DNA of 57,260 nucleotides, from the NCBI GenBank assembly GCA_040879985.1, contig JBBDJH010000023.1, forward strand, positions 1 through 57,260, in the 5' to 3' direction. Shown here piece after piece: positions 33,852-40,841 of this stretch (position 1 is its first letter; every line of letters begins with the position of its first letter). The stretch comes from VRUE01 sp040879985 (lineage in GTDB: Bacteria > Actinomycetota > Thermoleophilia > Solirubrobacterales > 70-9). A program made the position numbers and the translations under genes. The notes beneath the pieces were generated by a model. That model was not told where the DNA came from, ran no database searches, and saw nothing but the letters and a program-made list of their open reading frames with translations.

Positions 33852-35032
33852 CCGAGGCCCACCGAGACCGTCACCGGGTCGAGTTGCTGGCCCTCGGGAT
33901 AACCGGCCCCGAAAGCCGCCGCCCCGGCGGCGGTCAGCTCGGCCGGGATCGCGCTCCAGGTGACCGTCTTGCCGCCCGCCGAGTAGACCGGCGCGACGGC
34001 GCTGAGGTCGAGCTCGGCAAACTCGACGTCATCGGTCGCGACCGGGGGCAGCGGCGCACATCCCCCACCTTCGGGCGCGTCGATGTCATAGAGCGAGTCG
34101 AGCTCGAGCGCCGAGTCGGCTCCGTCGAGTCTGACGGCGATCTCGGCCAGCTCGATCTCGATGATGCAGTGCGCCGGCTTGGCGAAGGTGACGCTGCCCT
34201 GCGTGTGCAGGACGAGCCGGTCGGAGGCGCCGTAGAGCCCCTGCCCGAAGCTGCCGCCGTCGGCCGGGAAGGCGAAGAACGCCCCTGCCGCGGAGAGATC
34301 GCCGTCCGCGCTGGCCCCACCGGCGACCGTGATCGTGCCGTTCGACGGCGGAACGATCGGCGGCGGTGGGCCCTGGTGTCCGAGCACGTATTTGCGGAGC
34401 GAGGTGAGCACGCCCCACTCGGCGCCGCCGGAGACGACCGGGTGCTCGACACGGGTGGGGTCCGCCCGCGCGGCCAGCCAGATCATCCCGACGCCCTTGC
34501 CGACCAGGGCGCGCTCGAGGCCGAGCCTGTCGCGCAGCAGCGTCGCGGCCTCGCGAATCAGGTGCAGCTTGCCGTCCTGCACGGAGACGCTGCCGGCGCC
34601 GGGGTCGACGCTCGACGCTGCGCCCTGGCGGAAGATCGCGATCTGCTCGCCGCCGAGCCTGCCGTTGAGCGTGCCGGCCTTGAGGTCGAAGCGCAGGTCG
34701 GTCAGGGCGACGCTCCTGGCGCCGCGCTGGAAGCGCAGCCAGGCGGGGCTGCCAGCCCACGGCTCGGCGCCGGGGTCGACGCTGTCGATCGGCAGCTTCA
34801 GCCAGGGGCTCGCCGCCGTGGCACCGCCGCCGCCGGGGATGATCTCGACTCCCTGGCCGCTCAGCGTCCGCCCCTGCTCATGCTGGGCGAGGCGGATCTC
34901 GGCGCCACCCTGGGCGGCCGCGCCGCGAGCAGGGGCGGCGAGCGCCGCCATCGCGGCGACCAGCGCCAGCGCCGCGAGGGCGAGCGCCCCGGCCCGGCCC
35001 ATCGCGGTCTTCGTCAACTCACTTGCATCCAT
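33848..35032 (-). CDS. HtaA domain haem-binding protein, first gene of operon
   Basis: The 394-residue secreted protein has a long signal peptide (1-38) and an AAGGAGG site before ATG 35032. An N-terminal region of about 170 residues repeats the layout of the second HtaA protein (QIAIFRQGAASSVDPGAGSV against DLFRVLGGGQRRIDPQRGTV). The HtaA domain starts at SGGAEWGVLTSLRKYVLG (about 198) and runs to the C-terminus. It is the promoter-proximal gene of the operon, 57 nt downstream of the TTATTAGGG/CCCTAATAA palindrome. The two HtaA genes probably arose by duplication. Confidence 0.83.
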   Translation of the reverse strand: MDASELTKTAMGRAGALALAALALVAAMAALAAPARGAAAQGGAEIRLAQHEQGRTLSGQGVEIIPGGGGATAASPWLKLPIDSVDPGAEPWAGSPAWLRFQRGARSVALTDLRFDLKAGTLNGRLGGEQIAIFRQGAASSVDPGAGSVSVQDGKLHLIREAATLLRDRLGLERALVGKGVGMIWLAARADPTRVEHPVVSGGAEWGVLTSLRKYVLGHQGPPPPIVPPSNGTITVAGGASADGDLSAAGAFFAFPADGGSFGQGLYGASDRLVLHTQGSVTFAKPAHCIIEIELAEIAVRLDGADSALELDSLYDIDAPEGGGCAPLPPVATDDVEFAELDLSAVAPVYSAGGKTVTWSAIPAELTAAGAAAFGAGYPEGQQLDPVTVSVGLG

Positions 35033-35089
35033 TGCTCAGCTGCCTCCTTGGCTCAGAGCGCACCCCGGTGCGCCGGTCGGCGGGGCCTC

Positions 35090-35109
35090 TTATTAGGGCA
35101 CCCTAATAA
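35090..35109. promoter_or_regulatory. iron-box-like palindrome upstream of HtaA operon
   Basis: TTATTAGGGCACCCTAATAA is a 9+2+9 perfect dyad containing TTAGG-N4-CCTAA. The same 14-bp core occurs twice upstream of the haem ABC operon (38116-38143). Confidence 0.75.
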
Positions 35110-35116
35110 ATTCACA

Positions 35117-35950
35117 CTAACAAGATCGGGATTCGGCTGCGCCGTCGCTCCCGGCCGTCGCCGCCAGCCAGGCGACGTGCAGGGCGGTGCGGCCGTCGTG
35201 CTCGCTGAGCCGGGCGTCGGCTCCCCAGGTCTCGGCCAGCCGGGCCGCCGTGAGCACCTCGCCGGGCGGGCCGTCGGCGACGGTGCGTCCCTCGGCGACG
35301 ATCACGGCGCCGTCGGCAACGGCCGCCGCCAGGGCGAGGTCGTGGACGACGAGGACGATCGTCAGCCCCTCGTCGGCGAGCTCGCGGAGCAGCGTGGCGA
35401 TGCCGACCGTCGCGCCGAGGTCGAGCTGCGAGGTCGGCTCGTCGGCGATCAGGACCGGCGTCTCCTGGGCCAGCCCGATCGCGATCTGGACCCGCTGCAG
35501 CTCGCCGCCGGAGAGCGTCGTCAGGGCGCGCTCGGCGAAGCGGCCGACCCGGGCGCGCTCCATCGCCGCGCCGATCGCGTCGCGGTCGACCCCGGTCAGG
35601 CGGCGCAGCGGGCGCAGGTGCGAGGAGCGGCCGACGGTGACCGCTTCGCGGACGCTGACCCCGGCCGGCACCGGCATCCGCTGCGGCACGAAGGCGCGCA
35701 CCCGGGCGAGCTCGCGGCCGCGCATCTCGCCGACCTCGCGCCCCGACCAGAGCACGCTGCCGGCCGAGGTTCCCTGCAGGCCGGCGACCGCCCGCACCAG
35801 GGTCGACTTGCCGGCGCCGTTGGGGCCGACGATCGCGACCAGTTCGCCGTGTCCGACCGTGAGGTCGGCGCCGTGCAGGATCGGCGCGCCGCCGATCTCG
35901 ACCGCGACGTCGCGGGCGAGCAGCGGCGGTCCCGACCCGGCGCCGTTCAC
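35117..35950 (-). CDS. hmuV: haem/iron-siderophore ABC transporter ATP-binding protein
   Basis: The 277-residue ATPase has Walker A GPNGAGKS (42-49), the signature LSGGE (146-150) and Walker B VLIADEP (166-172), followed by the switch His in VVHD. It is of the FecE/BtuD/HmuV type that drives import. Its ATG overlaps the permease stop by 4 nt. It is the last gene of a four-gene operon with a haem-degrading enzyme first, so haem is the likely cargo. The HtaA operon starts 85 nt downstream in the same direction, with its own palindrome. Confidence 0.88.
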   Translation of the reverse strand: MNGAGSGPPLLARDVAVEIGGAPILHGADLTVGHGELVAIVGPNGAGKSTLVRAVAGLQGTSAGSVLWSGREVGEMRGRELARVRAFVPQRMPVPAGVSVREAVTVGRSSHLRPLRRLTGVDRDAIGAAMERARVGRFAERALTTLSGGELQRVQIAIGLAQETPVLIADEPTSQLDLGATVGIATLLRELADEGLTIVLVVHDLALAAAVADGAVIVAEGRTVADGPPGEVLTAARLAETWGADARLSEHDGRTALHVAWLAATAGSDGAAESRSC

Positions 35951-36933
35951 GGCACCGCCTTGCGCAGCAGCCAGAGGAAGAGCGGCACGCCGAGCAGGAC
36001 CATGAAGGGGCCGACGGGCATCTCGATCGGCGCCCTGATCGTGCGCGCCAGGGTGTCGCCGGCGGCGAGCAGGGCGGCGCCGCCGATCGCCGAGGCGGGG
36101 ACGACGAAGGTGTGGCTCGAGCTGCCGCCGGCCATCCGCACGACGTGGGGGACGACCAGGCCGAGGAAGCCGAGCAGCCCGGCGATCGCCGCCGAGGCGG
36201 CGGCCAGCAGGGCGGCCGCGACCGCGGCGGCGAGGCGGATCAGGTGCGGGCGCGAGCCGAGCGAGGCGGCCACGTCGTCGCCCAGCGCCAGCCGGTCGAG
36301 CGGGCGGATCAGGACCAGCGCGCAGGCGAAGCCGGCGGCGAAGTAGGGCCAGGTCGTGCCCAGCTCGTCCCAGCCGCTCGAGGTCAGGCCGCCGGCGATG
36401 AAGAAGATCGCCGAGGGGGCGCGCTCGGGGTAGGCGGCGAGCAGCCCGGTGGTGCCGGCGGTGAACAGCGAGAGGATCGCGATCCCGGCGAGGACGACCT
36501 TGCCGACGCTGCCGCGGTTGGCGCCCGACCAGGCGAAGGCGAAGACCAGCGCCGCGGCGAGCAGGCCGAAGAACAGCGCCCCGACCGGCAGCAGGGCGAT
36601 CGAGCCGGGGAAGAGGATGATGATCAGGATCGCGCCGAAGCCGGCCCCGCCGGTGACGCCGATCACGTCGGGCGAGGCGAGCGGGTTGGCGAGCGCCCCC
36701 TGCAAAATCGCCCCGGCGATGCCGAGCGCGGCGCCGACGATCATCGCCTCGACCGTGCGCGGCAGGCGCAGCGTCTCGACGATCTGCTGCTCGGGCCCGC
36801 CTTCGCCGCCGCCGAAGGCGATCTCGATCACCTCGGCGAAGGGGACCTTGACCGCGCCCAGCGCCAGCGACGCCACGACCGCGGCGATGAGCGCGCCGAC
36901 GAGCGCCGCGAAGACGAGGGTGCGGCGGGCCAA
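35947..36933 (-). CDS. hmuU: haem/iron-siderophore ABC transporter permease (FecCD type)
   Basis: The 328-residue protein has about ten hydrophobic helices and the FecCD/BtuC/HmuU motifs, for example RLPRTVEAMIVGAALGIAGA near residue 57 and GLVVPHVVRM near residue 275, the ATPase-coupling loop. Its family imports haem, cobalamin or ferric siderophores as a homodimer. It lies between the binding protein (6 nt away) and the ATPase (4-nt overlap). Haem is favoured by context. Confidence 0.88.
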   Translation of the reverse strand: MARRTLVFAALVGALIAAVVASLALGAVKVPFAEVIEIAFGGGEGGPEQQIVETLRLPRTVEAMIVGAALGIAGAILQGALANPLASPDVIGVTGGAGFGAILIIILFPGSIALLPVGALFFGLLAAALVFAFAWSGANRGSVGKVVLAGIAILSLFTAGTTGLLAAYPERAPSAIFFIAGGLTSSGWDELGTTWPYFAAGFACALVLIRPLDRLALGDDVAASLGSRPHLIRLAAAVAAALLAAASAAIAGLLGFLGLVVPHVVRMAGGSSSHTFVVPASAIGGAALLAAGDTLARTIRAPIEMPVGPFMVLLGVPLFLWLLRKAVP

Positions 36934-36939
36934 ATCGAC

Positions 36940-37788
36940 TCAGTTCTTCAGGTAGACGCGCCGCACCTTGCGGATCGTGCGGGCCACGTCGGTGCCGGGC
37001 TGCAGCAGCGAGTTGTCAACCGAGATGTGGATGCGGTCGTTGCGCACGGCGGACGTCGTCTGCCAGGCCGGGTTGGTGCGCAGGTACTCGGTCAGGCTGG
37101 GGATGTCGTCCTCGTTGGCGTGCGGGACGGCGACGATCACGTCGGGGTCTTCGGCGACGACCACCTCGTCGGAGATCCGCTCGAAGCCCGAGCTCGACCG
37201 GACGCCGCCGGTGAGCAGCCGCCCGCCCGACTTGGTGAGGATGTCGCCGCCCCAGCTGTTCGGCAGGAAGGTGAAGGGCGTACGGCCGACGCCGAGGATC
37301 AGCATCACGGTCGGGCGCCGCTCGATCCCCTTGCGCGCCTGCGCGACGCTCCTCTTCATCGACCTGACCAGCGCCTTTGCCCGTTGGCGGCGGTTGACGA
37401 TCGCGCCGATCACCTTCGTCTGCGCGAAGGCGCCGTTGAGCCGGAACGGCTCGTGGACGACCACGCGGATGCCGAGGTCGCCGATCGACTCGTTGCCCTT
37501 GGCCCAGGTTCGCGAGGAGAGGACCAGATCGGGGTCGAGCGAGGCGAGCTGCTCGAGGTTGGGCCCGTTGGGGTGGGAGAGGGGCAGCGTCGTGACCCGC
37601 TTCAGCTTCGGCGAGAAGCGTTCCTGCCCGCCGAGCGTCTGGCCGATTGCGACCGGTTTGACGCCGAGCTTGACCAGGGTGTTGGCGGCGAACGGGGTCA
37701 GCGCGACGATCCGCTTTGGCGCGGCGTGGGCCTGGACCGGGAGGCCGAGCGCGGCGACCAGCAGGAGGGCCAAGGGCGCTCGCCTCAC
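36940..37788 (-). CDS. hmuT: haem-type ABC transporter substrate-binding protein
   Basis: The 282-residue class III binding protein has two lobes joined by a long helix. A signal peptide (1-23, ending QAHAAP) has no cysteine lipobox, which is unusual for a binding protein in a monoderm bacterium, where most are lipoproteins. Visible are PKRIVALTPFAANTLVKLG at the start and LASLDPDLVLSS in the first lobe. It would collect substrate outside the membrane and dock on the permease. Its start overlaps the monooxygenase stop by 4 nt. Confidence 0.85.
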   Translation of the reverse strand: MRRAPLALLLVAALGLPVQAHAAPKRIVALTPFAANTLVKLGVKPVAIGQTLGGQERFSPKLKRVTTLPLSHPNGPNLEQLASLDPDLVLSSRTWAKGNESIGDLGIRVVVHEPFRLNGAFAQTKVIGAIVNRRQRAKALVRSMKRSVAQARKGIERRPTVMLILGVGRTPFTFLPNSWGGDILTKSGGRLLTGGVRSSSGFERISDEVVVAEDPDVIVAVPHANEDDIPSLTEYLRTNPAWQTTSAVRNDRIHISVDNSLLQPGTDVARTIRKVRRVYLKN

Positions 37789-38084
37789 GCCGGAACCTCG
37801 ACGTCGAGCACCTCGTAGTGGCGGATCTCGTTGCCATGGGCGAGCTCACCGTCGCGGCGGCGGTGACTCCGCTTGAAGAGATCGCTGCCGACCCAGGCCT
37901 TGAACGCGTCCTCGCTGTCCCAGCGGGTGAGGACGACGTACTCGCGCTCGCGGTCGCGCCGCAGCAGCTCGAAGCCGGCGAATCCCTCCGCCTGGTTCAG
38001 CAGCCGCTCGCGCTCGAGGAAGGCCCGCTCGAAGTCCCCCTCTCGTCCTTCCTTCGCCTGCACCACGTTCATCACGATCACCAC
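37785..38084 (-). CDS. MhuD/IsdG-like haem-degrading monooxygenase
   Basis: The 99-residue ABM-fold protein starts at GTG 38084 with a GGAGA site. Asn6, Trp64 and His74 fall where Asn7, Trp66 and His75 hold ruffled haem in Mycobacterium MhuD, and the GFAGFELLRR segment matches the family. It should open the haem ring in the cytoplasm and release iron. It is the first gene of the haem ABC operon, behind a 30-bp iron-box-like palindrome. A general antibiotic-biosynthesis monooxygenase role is less likely given this context. Confidence 0.85.
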   Translation of the reverse strand: MVIVMNVVQAKEGREGDFERAFLERERLLNQAEGFAGFELLRRDREREYVVLTRWDSEDAFKAWVGSDLFKRSHRRRDGELAHGNEIRHYEVLDVEVPA

Positions 38085-38114
38085 GGCAATGTCTCCTTAT
38101 TCGCTCTCCAGGAC

Positions 38115-38144
38115 GTTAGGTCGCCCTAATTAGGGTCACCTAAC
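38115..38144. promoter_or_regulatory. double iron-box-like palindrome upstream of haem ABC operon
   Basis: Two TTAGG-N4-CCTAA dyads (38116-38129 and 38130-38143) adjoin, and the 30-bp whole is a near palindrome from GTTAGGT to ACCTAAC. It lies 31 nt before the monooxygenase start. Confidence 0.75.
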
Positions 38145-38227
38145 GGAGAAGGTAGCGAAATGGCGGGGGACCTCGCGTCGCGACCGCACAATGGCTGAGC
38201 AGCCCTTGACGGATCGAGCCATATCCC

Positions 38228-38233
38228 TAATCT
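38228..38233 (+). promoter_or_regulatory. -10 box of leaderless gene at 38241
   Basis: TAATCT lies 7 nt before GTG 38241. Confidence 0.45.
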
Positions 38234-38240
38234 GCTGGCG

Positions 38241-38690
38241 GTGAGGTGGGGACTTCGAGTTGTGCTGTTCGCGGCGCTGACCGCCCTGGCGGCTTCGGCC
38301 CTGCCGGGCGCCGCCGGCGCGGCTGAAGGGCCGACCTATGAAGAGGGGCCGGTCTACACGCCGGCCCCGGTGGCCAAGCGAGGGGTCGTTCGCTTCGCCG
38401 GTTTGAAGCGCAACCGCCGCAGCGGCCGCGCGGTCCTGTTCGTGCGGGTCAGCGGCCCCGGCAAGGTCTTCCTCTGGGGGCGCGGGGTGCGCCGCGTGAG
38501 GCGCGGCGCGCGCGGGCCGGCGCGGGTGCGCCTGCCGGTGCTGCCGAAAGTCCCGCTGAAGCGCTTCCTCAAGCGCCGCGGCAAGGCCGCGATCCGGGTC
38601 GAGGTCGGCTTCCAGCCGGTCGCTGGCATCCCCCGCACGTTCGAGAAGCGGGTCCTGCTGAAGCGCCGGCGCGCCCCCCGGTTCCGCTGA
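38241..38690 (+). CDS. small secreted very basic protein
   Basis: The protein has 149 residues from GTG 38241. A signal peptide (1-27, ending AGAA) precedes a short acidic segment and then a body extremely rich in Arg, Lys and Val (KRRGKAAIRVEVGF, RVLLKRRRAPRFR). The alternating basic and hydrophobic pattern suggests a beta-sandwich that would bind acidic polymers. It is divergent from the haem operon and shares the intergenic region with the iron-box palindrome. No family was recognised. Confidence 0.68.
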   Translation: MRWGLRVVLFAALTALAASALPGAAGAAEGPTYEEGPVYTPAPVAKRGVVRFAGLKRNRRSGRAVLFVRVSGPGKVFLWGRGVRRVRRGARGPARVRLPVLPKVPLKRFLKRRGKAAIRVEVGFQPVAGIPRTFEKRVLLKRRRAPRFR

Positions 38691-38707
38691 GCGCGCCAGC
38701 CGAGAAT

Positions 38708-38764
38708 TTGTACGGAACAATTAGTTGACGGTGAGGCGCACATTTTAGAGTTGTTCGGTACAAT
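38708..38764 (+). promoter_or_regulatory. paired operators and -10 box of the fic gene
   Basis: TTGTACGGAACAA (38708-38720) and TTGTTCGGTACAA (38751-38763) are near-reverse complements 30 nt apart. The second overlaps TACAAT (38759-38764), which lies 6 nt before GTG 38771. Confidence 0.65.
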
Positions 38765-38770
38765 TAGGAT

Positions 38771-39790
38771 GTGCCTCAACCGAACAAATCTACGTCAAGA
38801 CGAGGCCGCCCCTCGCGCGCCGCTATCTACGAGCGGCTGCGCGTGCAGATTGAGGAGCTGCGAGAGAAGCTCGGTGGACTGCCCTCGCCGGAGGAGGCCG
38901 ACGGCATCTGGCGTGGCATCTGGCTGGAGGAGGCCCACCACTCGACCGCGATCGAGGGCAACACCCTCGTCCTCAAGCAGGTCGAGAGGCTGCTGGACGA
39001 GGGCCGTGCGGTCGGCAACAAGGAGCTGAGCGAATACCTCGAGGTGCGTGGCTACGCCGATGCCGCCAACTGGGTCTACGGGCACGGGATACGGCCCGGG
39101 GATTGGGGTGGGGAGGAGCTGATCGGCCTGGCCGAGATTCGCGAGGTCCACTCGCTGGCGATGACCCCGGTATGGGATGTGGCTCCACACCCGCAGGCGA
39201 CCCCGCGTGAGCGCCCGGGTTCGTTTCGCGAGCACGACATCGAGCCGTTCCCGGGTGGGATGAAACCGCCGGACTGGACCGAGGTGCCGGTGCTGGTCAG
39301 CGACTGGATCGACGCAGCCAATGCCTTGCCCGATGCGGACGAGTCGTCGATCGTCGAGCTGCTTGCCACGCTTCACGCACGCTTCGAGCAAGTCCACCCG
39401 TTTCTCGACGGCAATGGCCGGGCCGGGCGCCTCATTCTCAATCTGCTGTTGGTTCGCCTCGGCTATCCGCCGGCAATCATTTACAAAGGCGACCGCTCGC
39501 GCTACCTGGAGGCGTTGCGTCGAGCCGACGGCGGCGACCCCGGCCCGCTCGGCGAGTTTCTGGCGCGGGCGGTGCTGGACAACCTCTACAAGTTCGTAGT
39601 GCCCGCGATCGCCGGTCCGGCACGACTCGTCCCGTTGCCGGCCCTGGCGACCGAGGAGCTGTCGGCGAACGCCCTGCGCGTGGCGGCGATGCGCGGCAGG
39701 CTGAAGGCGGCGAAGGCGGCCGATGGCACCTGGCGCAGCTCGACGGCTTGGGTCGAGGAGTACGTCGCCAGTCGTTACAAGCGCGATTGA
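38771..39790 (+). CDS. Fic domain protein (AMPylase type, self-inhibited)
   Basis: The 339-residue protein starts at GTG 38771. The Fic motif HPFLDGNGRAGR (209-220) carries catalytic His209. An N-terminal inhibitory helix has the STAIEGN sequence (58-64) with Glu62, which in class II Fic proteins blocks ATP until relieved. A C-terminal winged-helix region of about 80 residues follows. Such proteins transfer AMP from ATP to target hydroxyls; targets here are unknown. Paired dyads at the promoter suggest tight control, perhaps by its own C-terminal domain. It is a lone gene and may be a toxin or a signalling enzyme. Confidence 0.9.
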   Translation: MPQPNKSTSRRGRPSRAAIYERLRVQIEELREKLGGLPSPEEADGIWRGIWLEEAHHSTAIEGNTLVLKQVERLLDEGRAVGNKELSEYLEVRGYADAANWVYGHGIRPGDWGGEELIGLAEIREVHSLAMTPVWDVAPHPQATPRERPGSFREHDIEPFPGGMKPPDWTEVPVLVSDWIDAANALPDADESSIVELLATLHARFEQVHPFLDGNGRAGRLILNLLLVRLGYPPAIIYKGDRSRYLEALRRADGGDPGPLGEFLARAVLDNLYKFVVPAIAGPARLVPLPALATEELSANALRVAAMRGRLKAAKAADGTWRSSTAWVEEYVASRYKRD

Positions 39791-39795
39791 GCCAT

Positions 39796-40602
39796 CTAGG
39801 GGCGCACGGGCACCTGGGGCTCGGCGAGGCCGTAGGTGTCGTAGGCGCCGAAGGCGGCGAAGGTCTTGTGGGTCGGGCCGTGGTAGTCGGAGGAGGCCGT
39901 CGGGGTCAGGTCGAGCTCCTCGCAGAGGGCCAGCAGGTGCTCGGTCTGCTGCTTGCTGTGGGTCGGGTAGAAGGTCTCGACCCCGTCGACGTCGAGGGCG
40001 CGGATCAGCTCCTCGACCTCGGCCGGGTCGGAGATGTCCCAGTAGGGGTGGGCGACGACGGCGACGCCGCCGGCGCGCTTGATGACCTGCACGGCCTGCT
40101 CGGCGGTCGGCCAGCGCCGCGGCACGAAGGCCTTCGCACCGGGCACCAGGTACTCCTCGAAGAACGGCCCGAGGTCGCCGCTCGCCCCCGCCGCCCGGGC
40201 GATGTGCGGGCGCCCGATCGAGAGTGCGTCGCCGGCCTCGCGCACGGCGTCGTCGAGGGTCAGCTCGAACCCCTCTGCGCGCAGCTTCTCGACGATCTCC
40301 CCGGCGCGCGAGACCCGCTCCCGCTGCGCCCGCTCGCAGGCCGGCCCGATCGCCTCCAGATCCACCCAATACCCGCATACATGCAGGTCTTCCGCAAACT
40401 CATGCACACAGGACATCTCAATAGCGGGAACCAGCTCAACCCCCAACTTCGCCGCCGCCTCGGCAGCCTCGGGAACCCCCGCAATCGCATCGTGATCGGT
40501 CAGTGCAAGCGTGCTCACACCAGCTTTGGCAGCTTCTTCTACGACCCCAGCCGGCGCCAGCTGCCCGTCCGAGACCGTCGAGTGGCTCTGTAGATCGATC
40601 AT
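39796..40602 (-). CDS. PHP domain phosphoesterase
   Basis: The 268-residue enzyme starts at ATG 40602, chosen because MIDLQSHSTVSDG is the canonical PHP opening and a TAGGGT box lies 7 nt upstream. The metal ligands are visible: HSTVSDG (His7), LTDHDA, IGRPH, VAHPYW and SSDYHG. The family (YciV/TrpH-type) includes 3'-5' nucleotide phosphoesterases that act on 3',5'-bisphosphonucleotides or short RNA. Acting on PAP, the by-product of PAPS use, would fit the CysC gene in the window, but that is inference. Confidence 0.88.
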   Translation of the reverse strand: MIDLQSHSTVSDGQLAPAGVVEEAAKAGVSTLALTDHDAIAGVPEAAEAAAKLGVELVPAIEMSCVHEFAEDLHVCGYWVDLEAIGPACERAQRERVSRAGEIVEKLRAEGFELTLDDAVREAGDALSIGRPHIARAAGASGDLGPFFEEYLVPGAKAFVPRRWPTAEQAVQVIKRAGGVAVVAHPYWDISDPAEVEELIRALDVDGVETFYPTHSKQQTEHLLALCEELDLTPTASSDYHGPTHKTFAAFGAYDTYGLAEPQVPVRP

Positions 40603-40609
40603 GCCGGGC

Positions 40610-40615
40610 ACCCTA
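40610..40615 (-). promoter_or_regulatory. -10 box of PHP gene
   Basis: On the minus strand TAGGGT lies 7 nt before ATG 40602. Confidence 0.45.
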
Positions 40616-40703
40616 ATGAGAGGCTGGGGTCGGTGAGGTCCGGTCGTCCCTCGAAAGCTAACGCCGAAGATCGCGGCGGCGCAGCCGCCAAGGCACGGGT
40701 GCA

Positions 40704-40811
40704 ATGCGACGGGTTGGGGTCCCCCGGAGAAAACATTGGAGCCCTTCCCGTTAAGAACCCGAAAGGCCGCATCTATGCGGGTTTTCGTAGGGGGACCTCA
40801 ACCCGTCGCAT
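40704..40811. repeat. 108-bp nested palindrome between divergent promoters
   Basis: Outer 22-nt arms (40704-40725 and 40790-40811) match at 21 of 22. GAAAAC/GTTTTC (40729-40734, 40781-40786) and CCGCAT/ATGCGG (40767-40772, 40775-40780) nest inside. It lies upstream of both divergent -10 boxes and so is probably not part of either transcript. Confidence 0.8.
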
Positions 40812-40827
40812 CCGCCTCGCCCATGAA

Positions 40828-40833
40828 TAGACT
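40828..40833 (+). promoter_or_regulatory. -10 box of biotin carboxylase gene
   Basis: TAGACT lies 8 nt before GTG 40842. Confidence 0.42.
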
Positions 40834-40841
40834 GCGCCGCC

